Shown piece by piece: positions 36,201 to 46,225 of a DNA stretch of 64,000 bases. Location: positions 124,001-188,000 of the forward strand of contig JAKZHN010000031.1 of assembly GCA_037179335.1 (NCBI GenBank), written 5' to 3'. Position numbers and translations under genes: made by a program. Position 1 is the first letter of the stretch, and every line of letters starts with the position of its first letter. This DNA is from Cyclaneusma minus (lineage: Eukaryota > Ascomycota > Leotiomycetes > Marthamycetales > Marthamycetaceae). The notes below the pieces were generated by a model. That model was not told the DNA's origin, did no database searches, and saw nothing but the letters and a program-made list of their open reading frames with translations.

Positions 36201-39200
36201 TTTGCAAATATAAAAATAATATTTTTATATTATATTTATTTATTTTAAATAGAATTAAAATTAAAGAAATATAGCCGCTTTTCTTTTGCAAAATTGTAAA
36301 ATATATAAAATAGCAATAATATATTTTTTATATTAATTATGATATTTATTAATAATTTTAAATTATATTGCAATTTTTATTAAATTCCAATAAAAATATA
36401 TAATGTTTTTGCCGCTTTTTTATATAAAAACCGGGTATAATATATATATATATTTGGATTTGGATTTGGATTTTTATAATAATAATTTTAAAAAATATAA
36501 ATATAATTTTATTAATATTATATTTATTAGACTTCGAATTTATAATGGATATTAAAGGCACTCCTACAAATATTTATATTTTCACGCTTTAATTTTTTAG
36601 TAATATATTTTAATAAATAGAAAATAAGGGTTTTTTAATTTAAAAAGCTGGGAAAAAATATTATTTTTATTATATTTGCAATAAAAATCAAAATAATTTA
36701 ATATTTAATATTTATATTAAAAAATGATTTTATTATTAAATCCGGAATATAAAAAAGAAATTGGCGTTTAAAGGAAATACAATATAATAAAAATCATATA
36801 TTAAATTTTGGAAATTTATAAAATATATCTATAAGCTATTTTTAATAGGCATTTTATTAATATTGGAAATTATTATAATAAAATCTTTTAATCCAATGCA
36901 TTTGAAATTTTTTAAATTTGCCAAATTAATATATAATTTTTTAATATATAAAATTCTATTTAATTTTTTTAATATAGTATATTATATTAAGCTATATAAA
37001 TTTTTATTTCTATTAAATTGGCTTTAATTGCAATTTCTAATTTATTATTTAACAAATTATAGTTTTTTTTAATTATAGCAAATAATTAATTATAATTCCG
37101 GGGCTTTTAAAATTGTGATTTAATAAATTATATTTTTATAAATATTTTCATAATACAATTAAATAAATTTATAAAAATAGGGCAATCAATTTGATTATAA
37201 AAATATATACGGCTTTAATAAAAAGTAATAGCATATTAATATTAATATTAGTTTTGGAAAATATTTAAAATAATTTTTATAAAATTTTTATAAATATTAA
37301 AAAGCAATATTAAATACTATGCAAATATATAATAATTTTTGCAAAGGCTAATTTATAATTTAAAATAAGAATATAAATACAATTATAATTGCAATAAAAT
37401 AATTAAATTTAAATTTCCATATAATTCCGCTAAAGCATCCCAAAAGCAATTTTAGCCTATTTTATCAAAAAAATAAATATAGAAATTAGCTTAATTTATA
37501 TTGGTTTTTATATTGGAGCATATATAAATAATATTATTGCTATTAGGTTTTTTTTAAAAAAAAAACCAAAAAGGCTAGAATTATAAAAAAAAACCCCAAT
37601 ATTAAAAAGGCAAAATTAAAAGTTTTAAAAAATGCTAAAAATAGTAAAAAATCAAATATTTATATAAAAAAGCATTTTTAAAATTTTATAAACAAATACA
37701 GGGCATTTGCAAATTACAATATTTTAATAGGCGAGAATAAATATAAATAAGTAATTGAATTTATATATTATTTAAAATTAATACAATTTAAATTTGGGCT
37801 ATGCAATTTTAGCTACTTGAAATTGCAATAGCGTTAATAAAATAACATTTATAATATAAATATATTTTTTAAATATTAAAATTACTATTATAATTATTTT
37901 ATATATAATGCAATAATTTAATACTATTGCTATTTTGCTATATAATTTAATTTAATTAGTATAATTTAATTATTTTATTTATTTTATTGCTATTTTTAAT
38001 TAAATTAAATCCTTTATATATAGAAGCTTACAATTAATAATTATTAATATTTATAAAAGCTTTAAAAATACTATTTATATAATGAATTATAGCAATATTA
38101 AGCACTTTCTTTTTTAATATAAAAATATCTAGTAAATTATATGCTTTTTGCTTAGCAAAGCATTTAAAAATAGCAAATTAGAATTTATATAATTTTTTTT
38201 GGCGCTGGCTATTAATTGCTTAGCATTTTTTAAATTTATGGTATTTATTAGCAATGCGGATAATAATAATAATAATATAAAAATTGGAAATAATAAAGCT
38301 ATATTATTATTATTTATAATTAATTTGATTTTTTAATATATATAATTTATGATTATTGGCTATATTATATTAAAGCAATATTATAATATTATAGGCTTAT
38401 TTATATTGCTTAATTATATAAATATAAAGTTTTAATATTAGTTTTAAAAAGCCTATATTAAATATAGTATATATAATATTTATATTTTAAAAAAAACTTG
38501 TTTTTATTTACACTATATAAATTTTTAGCGCAATTTTATAAATATTTATTTTAAATTTTAAATTTTTAAAAAACAGTATTTTATTTTATAATTATTTTAT
38601 TAAATTAAGCATTTATTTTTAATATATATAAGGTATTATTTAATTTTTTTATTGCTTAAATAAGCGTTTAAAGCAAATAATCTGGATATTACCAATTTTT
38701 AAATATAATAGGGCAATTTTTTCTTTTTTTTATGCTGTTTTTATGCTGTTTTTATTTGATTTTATTGCTTTATTTATATTTATATTTATTTATTTATTTA
38801 TTTTGCTTTATATTAAGCTTTGCTAATAATTTGGAATTCTATATATTTAAATCCAATATTCGATTTTGCCAATTTGTTTTCGCTTTTAAGAATTTTATTG
38901 CTTTTTGCGGCAGCGATAAAATAGAATAAAAAGGCTGTATTAATAGCATTTTTATTTATAAATTTAGATGGATATATTGTCTTTTTGTAGAATTGATTAT
39001 ATTGGAGTTTATTAATATTAGAGACAATGTTTTGGATTTTAATATAATTTACAAAGGAAAAGAATTAATAATTGATTTTTATAATATTTTTCCAAGAGAA
39101 AATATTAATAATTTGGTTATAATTAGCTAGTTAATTAAATTTTTATAAATTTTTATAATTGGGTTTTAAAAAACGGAAAAATGGAAAAATGTATACGCTA

Positions 39201-39930
39201 TTTGAATTTTTATAAGCTTTTGTAATTGGGTTTTAAAAAACGGAAGAATGAAAAAATATATAATAGAAATAAAGGGATTTTGGGATGCCGGTAAGCTGGT
39301 AAGCCATTGTTATTATTACTATTAAATATATATCCGATAATCAATTATTATTTAAATAGAATTGACATTCGAATATTAAAGCTGTTATTTACCAAAATAC
39401 CAGTATTTGATAAAGTACCAATATTTGATAAAATATTAGCATTTGACGCAATCAGCTTAAATTTTTTTAATTATTAATAAAAAAAATTAAATTATTAATA
39501 AATTATTTAAATGGTTTTGGGGTCAAATGCTGTAAATATATCAGTAATAAATTATTTGCAAGCTGCTTTAAATTCTAATAATGGTTTTCGAGGTCGAATA
39601 TTTATAGCAGTTTTGTAGGCAATTAAATAAAATTTACAAATAGTTATTCGAGTTTTTTATAATTTGTTAATTAATTGTTAATTATTTGCAAATAATTAAC
39701 AAATTATAGAAAATTCGAATAATTGTTTATAAATTGAAAAACCATTGGCAAATGGTAAAGAAATGGTAAAGAAATTGTTTAAAATTGTAAATAATTAAGA
39801 GAAACCGTTCCGAGTTTTCAAATTTGAAAACAATTCAAAATTTTGAAAAACCGTGTATGCATTGTTTTTGTTTATAAATCGTTAATTAAAGTTTTGAATA
39901 ATTGGCAAATAGTATGCAAATTGTTTATAA
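33276..39930. other. AT-rich, RIP-degraded stretch with dispersed degenerate repeats
   Basis: No readable protein. A stretch of about 65 bp is repeated at 33785-33850 and 35511-35577 (shared taccaaagctataaata and gaagctataaaaaatc-like phrases). The phrase gcaaaatcyggattwcattaat occurs both near 28250 and near 34600, so parts of the 27.8-28.6 and 34.4-35.0 kb stretches belong to one repeat family. A GC-rich islet of about 50 bp sits at 36010-36060. Surviving short frames (33844-34029, 35840-36028, 36358-36561, 38732-38929) are hydrophobic AT-rich artefacts. Confidence 0.55.
39675..39702. repeat. Perfect 28-bp palindrome inside a longer inverted repeat
   Basis: The sequence starting ttgttaattatttg is followed immediately by its exact reverse complement. 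Around it, arms of about 35 nt (attcgagttttttataatttg on the left; caaattatagaaaattcgaat on the right) pair imperfectly, giving a nested hairpin of roughly 90 bp. It lies 260 bp inside the right inverted repeat. Confidence 0.85.
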
Positions 39931-39965
39931 CTAGTTTTCTCATATCCCTCCGCTCCGCTAAGGTA
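39931..39965 (-). repeat. Right terminal inverted repeat of the AT-rich block
   Basis: Read on the minus strand it begins TACCTTAGCGGAGCGGAGGG and continues ATATGAGAAAACTAG, matching the left repeat at 30 of 35 positions. GC recovers directly outside it. Only 295 bp separate it from the stop codon of the glycosyltransferase gene. Confidence 0.8.
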
Positions 39966-40260
39966 CCTAGTTGTCACATTGTGTGCCTCAACAAGGTATA
40001 GAAATACTTTTGTAAAATATAAATTGCAAATGCTCTTCTAGGTATATAGATGAAGGGTATTCATTGAATTCCATCCATGTGTGATGCTCGCTTGTACCCA
40101 CAATGCGTAATATGCTCGCTTTTGGACATCAATGGCCTCTATTCAAGTCCGCGGAAAATTCGGCAGAATCACCACCCTTCATCATATCGGCATAGAACTC
40201 ATCCCCAAGATTAAACACTACTCCCCTCATCCCCCTTCTCCCCCCTTTCCCACATCCCAT

Positions 40261-43200
40261 CTACCAAGTAAACATCATCAACGCCGGATTAAGCGCTACC
40301 GGCAACAAAAAGTGCCCCGCCACAATCGTACAAAGCGGATAAATCGCCACAAAAGTATCAATCCTCCAAAACACCGGAAACGCCGTCGCCCCACAAATCA
40401 TCAGCGCCGTGCACGCCGCACAAAACGCAAACGTCCACTTGAACCTTTTAAACAATTTCGGCATCTCTTCAAAGAAACTCGTGTTTTCCACTTCCTTGGC
40501 AGTAGCGCCCCACGACATGTCGATTTCGAAGAAATGGCAGAGTAGGGCTTGGGATACGTGAAGAGAGATGCCGCCCAAGAAGCAGGTTAGGAGGAGGAGC
40601 CATTTGAAGTTTTCGTAGAGCGCGGGGAGAAGGGCTTTTTCGGAGATGCGGTAGCGGAGGATGGCGAGGGCGATGTTGCCGAGGGCGTTGAAGACGATGA
40701 CGAGCGAGAAATAGACTTCGAAGGATTGGAGATAGTATTTGTCGAGCAGGGGGCTGTACCAGCCCATTAGGAAATAGTTTGCGAGAGTGAGAACCCACGA
40801 GGCGCCGATGGCGTAGTAGGTGCCGATGTAGGCGAGGATGGTAAGCTTAGAGGTGGCGCGGATGTTGGAGAAGATGAATTTCTTGAAGAGGGGTGTGAAG
40901 GGGCCTTTGGTGGGCCAGAGGCGGAAGGGGTGGAACAGGAGCTCGTTGCAACCGTAGGCGTATTTTTCCCATCGGCTGGGAGGACAAGATGTTAGTGGGG
41001 TGGAGAAGGTGTGAAGGGGGGGGGGGGATGAGAGGAGACTTACCTGAGTTCGTCGTAGACTGTGAGCGATACACCTTCCTTAAACCCGTCGCCGCTGTAG
41101 GCGCCGAGACGAATAATGTATCCGTTAACTTGAAGACGAAGAGCCATGTCAAAGTCCTCGGATACGTGAGATTCGGACCAGAATTTCTCGTACCCGTCTT
41201 CATCCTCGTATGAGACTTGTTGGACAGCCGACCATCGGAGGATGGCGTTGTGACCCACTATCTCCAATAAGCAGTTATTCTCCAGGAATCAAGAAAGGAA
41301 GAGCATACCGAAAGGCGACACATCGCCGTTAGACACCGTATATCTGATGGCCGTATAGACCAAGTTGGTAAAGAAAGTGACACCGTTCTCGAAAAAGCTA
41401 TCCGTGACTTGCATAACTCCACTCGAGTATTGCAAGATGCCCACTTGCGGACTCTGTTCCATCTCGCTGACAGCATCCAAAAGACAGTCCGAGGGAACAC
41501 GAGTATCAGAATCAATCAGCAGGATATAGTCGCCCACGCGAATATTACCGTCCGCCCACGCTCGTCCCTCCTCACCATCCAAAACCTGTGTCAAACAATC
41601 GGCATATGCCCCTGCCTCATCTTCTTGCGTCCAATTCGAATGTCGCTCTACTTCCACCAAGAGTTCCTCGACTTTGTTGCTAATCATAAACGCGTAGTTC
41701 ATATTGGAGGCCTTCTTGAACTTTCCACGACGCAGAGATGGCTTTTGGCCTTCCGGGGGATTCGGGTTGTGTTTCGGTCGTGCTACCCAACCGATATTGT
41801 GTTCTTCGTAGAAATCCCGACGAGCTTCGGCGTCCTCTTGTGAAACCAGCTGCATACCATCATCATTCACGAAGATATTCGCCGTGCCACCTTGAAGTTC
41901 GTACGTGGAGATGGCAGCTTTCAGGGAAGCGATTGTAGGCTCGATGACGGCTTTGAGGCCTTCCTTGTAGACGGGCATCTGGATTGTTACGTGGGGTAAA
42001 GACTCTCGGTTACGGTCCAGTCGTTTGGGTGGCTGGCCAGAGTAGAATTTTGAGTTGATGTGGACCTGAGAAATCGGCCCAAAAAGTTGCATTACACCAA
42101 CTACCACGATTTGGAAGAAGAACTAATCAACTGTTAGTAGGGATTTGGAGATCGAAAAGAGTTTATAATACTCACTAAACTGACGAAGACTTGAGGCGGA
42201 ATGGCGACCAGCAATGCAAGGCGGGTGTAGTTTCCATCAACAGCAATCTCCATTGCCAGATTTCTGCATCCCAACGCGAGAGCTGAAATAAGCAGCGCGA
42301 TGGTTGCTGCAACGATGATGGGATTTAGAAGCAGAGTCGGTCTCTTTTCAGCTTCCAGGGCTGCCTCGAGATCGCTCGGTGAAATCGAATTGCCAGAAAT
42401 CTCAGTAGTCGCCACGTATGGATCGGTCTTTTTCTCATCCAGAAAGTCTTCCTCATATTCCTCGTTCCAGATCATTTCCATCAAATCGGCTTCGATATGC
42501 TCAGCTCGTATGAGGAGTTGTTTCGGCTGATCGTCCCACACAACTAGGATCTGTTGGTCTTGGATAAAGGCGCCAAAATGGTGCTTTTGACATCGTGGAA
42601 GATAGGATATACTTGGCAAGACCTGTAGGCGTAAACCGTTCGGAAGAGGAACATAGTCGGCAGTGTGTCTTGTGAGGAATAGTTTGATGACCCGAGTGTT
42701 GACGGTCATAGCACACTTTTTGCAGTGTCAGCTCTTTGCCATCAAGACGACTGCAATCTGTTTCAAAACTTACCCGAACGTTCATGGCGACAATTTGATC
42801 GAAGAAACCATTCGGCTCCTCCCGGAGAGTTTGAGGACAACAAGTGTATTTGCCTCTTGATTGTTTCAATACCACCCCTTCGCCTTGCATTCCATTTGCC
42901 CATAGCCTTTCTAGCTGCTGCTGATGAAGATAGCTGACCATGACATTTGCCCTAATATCGAGCATAGCCTCGCGAGGCGTGTTCCGAAAATCGCCATCTG
43001 GATAGACGGATGGAGGCCGGGAAGTCATTGGGCTGCCGCGGGATACTGGCGAAGCAGGTGTTTCAAGCCTTCCTGGTAAACCTGATGTTCGTCGTCCCAG
43101 TATTGGTGAAGCAGGAGTTTCAAGCATTCCCGGTAAAACTGATGTCCGTCGTCCCGGTACAGCTGATGGCCGACGGACTGCCAATTCATCGGATATAGGC

Positions 43201-43271
43201 CTCTCATTTTCGGGACGCAAATAAGAGCCGAGGATATTAGACCCGAGATTGGACCCGAGGATGGACTTCAT
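40261..43271 (-). CDS. GT2: Family-2 glycosyltransferase, ZtGT2-like, five exons
   Basis: Predicted membrane-bound processive GT2 enzyme related to chitin and hyaluronan synthases. The Zymoseptoria/Fusarium homologue described as GT2 is needed for hyphal growth on solid surfaces and for virulence; its product is unknown. Exons (minus strand) 43271-42774, 42715-42176, 42122-41309, 41257-41044, 40975-40261 join in phase to 926 aa; the four introns are 51-68 nt. Membrane segments lie at about 297-316 and 331-357 and several more in the C-terminal 200 residues. The catalytic core shows TIQMPVYKEG (392-401), NDDG (432-435), DSD (550-552), VGHNAILRW (618-626), SEDFD (650-654, general base) and SRWEKYAYGCNELLFHP from 689. 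The N-terminus has two copies of a GRRTSxLPGxLETPASP motif. I start at MKSILGSN; an upstream in-frame ATG at 43388 would add 39 residues that look like leader. A G12 run lies in the fourth intron. Confidence 0.92.
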
Positions 43272-46225
43272 CTTTTGAACGGCAGCCCCAAACAACAGTG
43301 AAAATTGAGAGTGATGCCTGGATGGTGAAGACGAAGTTTCCCACGAAAGGAAATGTGGAGGCCGGGGAGGTGCCAACCACGGGTGCAAAGGATCTCAGGT
43401 ATAAAGAGCTGGAGTGGCGGACACAGAGTGGGTCCGGGAGGGAGCTTGACGATTATATAGAATAGCCTTACCTCATCAATGGCAGCTACAACCACTTGTT
43501 CGTGGCCCAGCCCGTGGAACAACACAGAACAGACCCACATAGATACCTCGGCTAGTAAAGCTATATGGACTTATTTTGACAAGGCTGAAAAAAAGAATGC
43601 GAATCGAGCAATATGCAGCTGCCTAGAACGCTCTGGCCCTGCAGGTCTATGGTAAGGGTCTACACGGTCCAAGGGCTCCTCCGAGGCAGCCCTTGTTGCA
43701 GAGTGGAGAATCGTCCATCTCCGGTGCAAGTAGTATTCGGTACCCCGGAGATCTGGCGTCACTCTGGGGGCTGCAAGATGGGCCCTGACGACAGGGATTG
43801 GAAGCTTTGGAAATTGGGTGGCAATATGGAGAAGCAGTGGCTTTGTTCAGGCCCGAGGCAGTGGGACAAAAGAAGTCCGCCAAAGGCAGAGGAATCGGAT
43901 GCAAACCAGTCATTGTAAGATTGTCAAGTCAAAGAAGTAAAAACTCAAATTCGAGAGAACAAATTGAAAGAAGTTCAGCATGCTTATCCCGATACGGAAA
44001 CTGACGGAGAAAGATCCGTCGCTCAAACGCAAGGTAGACTCCCATATAACCGAGAGAGTAGAAGGTTGGTTGCCCCAACAAGAAGTACCTGCCACGGAGA
44101 CGGCGAAGGCAATGCCCTGGTAGTATATGTATGCAACACCAGGAACATTTTTGGCACGGGCCGACAGCGTAGCATTGAGGGTATTAATAGAGAACGACAT
44201 GTGGTAATTTGCAAGGATGGAAGAGAGCGAACTTGCGCCTATCAGCAGGCATTCCCTCGGGAACTGCTTGTATCCTGACCCTTCTTCGTGACCGTTGGTG
44301 CGCTCGCACAGATAGCAACAGTGTCAGCAAATTTGAGGACGACAGTCTGATTAAACGAAGTGATGGGGGGGTAGCATTGAGCACATAAGGCGGACATCCA
44401 ACTCAACAGTTGCTCAGCTTGATCAATGAGATGCGGCGAGGAATACTCCCTGGCATCCCACAGTTGCAAAGGACTCGGATTCTAGCTGCTCAGCTGCATC
44501 CGTACGCCCTTTGGAGGAAGCCTACGACTTGGTGATTGCATTCGCAATTGGCAGCGGGTACCTGGATGAGTATCCCTGCTTCGATCCAGTAGCTCGGAAT
44601 GGGTCTCGCTTGGGACGAGCTGCAATTCTGGCAGCTGCACCATCGAATATTTGAAAGCCCATTTACTTTGAACCCTGCTTGATACAGTGAGAATGACAGG
44701 GAATCCCATATCTGAAGATGCGGTCGCCGGCGCGTAGCGGAAGGAAAGATCTGAGTGTCGAGGCTGGGGGTCCGAGGGATATTTTCAAAGAGCTCTGGAG
44801 CTCTTTGACCAGTTCGTCGTCGATGAATCCACCAAAACTATGCGAGAACGCCACAATCAGTCGGCCGCCTTGCTCTCAGTTAGCGCCATGTGTTGCAATC
44901 AATAAACGTGGCCAATTCCGTCAAAACGGAATTGCCGGCCTGTTATATAGGCTGTGTACAGGTATCCTCAGCTTGATGTTGAAGTCCAGAGGGATTACCC
45001 TTGAGCAGAGCAGCAATGTGGCCGCATAGCTGGGAATCTTAGGATTTCTCTCCATGAACTGTCCGATATCTAGATCTCTTGGAAGTGACACAACGTCTTT
45101 TTAGCCGTCGCCGATCTCCCGCCGTGGAGAGGGGGACGAAGTTAAGACACTTGGACAGCGAACATGCCTCCGGGTGGCACGTCCTCGAACCCCTGCTTGC
45201 AAGTAGTCCATAGCTCAGCTGGCGTACCTGAGCCAATATCGTGCTGCCCGCATTAGGGGACCTGAGCGGCAGGTAGGAGGACTGCACAATCGGTGTCGTC
45301 TCTTCGCTTCTCCGGTTGGTCAGGGTCGCCGGTGTGCTAGCCTGCCGTGTTGTCTCGGGGGTCTAACCGTTCTTGCGCGACATCGTACCAGAGGCGCTCG
45401 TAGGGGCGCCCCATCCTCTTGACCTCTTCTTTTTCTTGTATTGTTTTGTCCGTTGGGAGCAGCGAGGCTGAGATGGATGGCGCCAATCTTCTGCCACCCG
45501 GCTTCTTTGCATGGAATCCCACACAACAATCGCCGAACCTGTCCAATCTCTACTACGCAATAATAGCAGCACCTCGTCGGCGAAAATAGTCTGCATCCAG
45601 GGTCCAGAGCCAGTCGCAACTCACGACCACGGCGCCATGTGGTTGACTGCGGAGGATGCTACGGTGCGGCGCTCGTATTGCTGCAGTGCTCGTATCACCC
45701 CGCGTGGGTCTGCCGTGGTAGATATCGCGCCTTTGGATAAGCTCGGGGGGCGTCGCGAGCGTGAGTTCACGGTGTTGAGGCGGTTGCGGTGCATGGTAGG
45801 AAGAAGAAGGAAGGGTCCACGGTTGAGTAACGAAGATTGTTCGAGATCCTCAGCTGTCAGTCTGGCCTCTGCTTGGAGCTAAGATAAGCGATTGCGTTCG
45901 GAAAACCCCGTTATATATCGTGGATCTCAGCCACTTGAGATAGTACCACTATCAGGTAGTCAATGAAAACCAGTTAAAAAGATACAAGTCTTTTCTCTTT
46001 TCGGAAATCGTTTAATAGTTTTCAGAAACCAGAGGTGTGCCAGCCTTGATTGACAACTTTGGTGCCGAGGCGGGATTCGCGGGAGCTACTCCACTACTAG
46101 TTTGCATCACCACCCCCACGTCAAGTCGACGACAAAATACGGACGACCGCTCTCCCAATTGTCGCCAGCACATACATACTCACCAAACTTCGCCTGCCCG
46201 AGACAATCCTGCAGCTCAGCCAGCC
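43272..46225. other. Intergenic between divergent GT2 and NAD synthetase genes
   Basis: The two flanking genes are divergent, so both promoters lie here. No intact gene is supported. On the minus strand between about 45100 and 44450 there are coding-like fragments (see the entry at 44663). From 45320 to 45620 three overlapping minus-strand frames are open, without a domain I can name. Confidence 0.4.
44663..44890 (-). pseudogene. Possible decayed alpha/beta-hydrolase-like fragment
   Basis: Reading the minus strand from about 44930 gives RLLIATHGAN, a stop, EQGGRLIVAFSHSFGGF, then IDDELVKELQSS. The strand followed by S-H-S-F-G-G resembles the nucleophile elbow of serine hydrolases in lipase-NACHT type fungal proteins. 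A stop codon interrupts it and no complete domain can be assembled, so at most it is a relic. Other explanations, including chance, are not excluded. Confidence 0.2.

Larger units (their letters stand above)
14415..39965. mobile_element. 25.5-kb RIP-degraded AT-rich block bounded by terminal inverted repeats
   Basis: GC drops sharply at 14415 and recovers sharply at 39965; inside there is no intact gene and nearly every frame is full of TAA/TAG stops. The two edges carry a 35-bp inverted repeat that begins TACCTTAGCGGA at both ends. The interior contains relics of at least three LTR retroelements, LTR-like repeats, 9-bp tandem arrays and palindromes. LTR copies differ by C/T and G/A transitions, as RIP produces. 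Two readings remain open. It may be one large TIR-bounded element that carried or received retrotransposons, or a smaller TIR transposon (TA target site, Tc1/mariner-like) filled by nested insertions before RIP decayed everything. I found no readable transposase or DUF3435-type captain. The neighbouring genes ALG7 and the glycosyltransferase converge on it. Confidence 0.75.

Noticed and set aside
38732..38929. Hydrophobic 65-codon frame in the AT block
   Set aside because: Leu/Phe/Tyr-rich translation is expected from AT-rich DNA by chance; no motif.
14450..39930. Mitochondrial DNA insertion or mitochondrial contig as the source of the AT richness
   Set aside because: No mitochondrial gene is readable, and the block contains nuclear LTR retrotransposon relics with LTRs differing by RIP-type transitions, flanked by nuclear spliced genes.
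14415..39965. Starship-type giant element
   Set aside because: Size and cargo-like bounds fit, but no tyrosine-recombinase captain could be read at either end and the termini are long inverted repeats with TA, so the class was not assigned.
40132..40545. Plus-strand 137-codon frame
   Set aside because: It is antisense to the last exon of the GT2-like gene and has no domain.
43272..43388. Upstream in-frame ATG of the GT2-like gene (39 extra residues)
   Set aside because: The extra residues are Ser/Pro/His-rich leader-like sequence; MKSILGSN at 43271 is the better start, though not proven.
46037..46225. 63 extra in-frame codons before the NAD synthetase start
   Set aside because: They precede the conserved MGHLVTLATCSLNQW start and resemble leader sequence.
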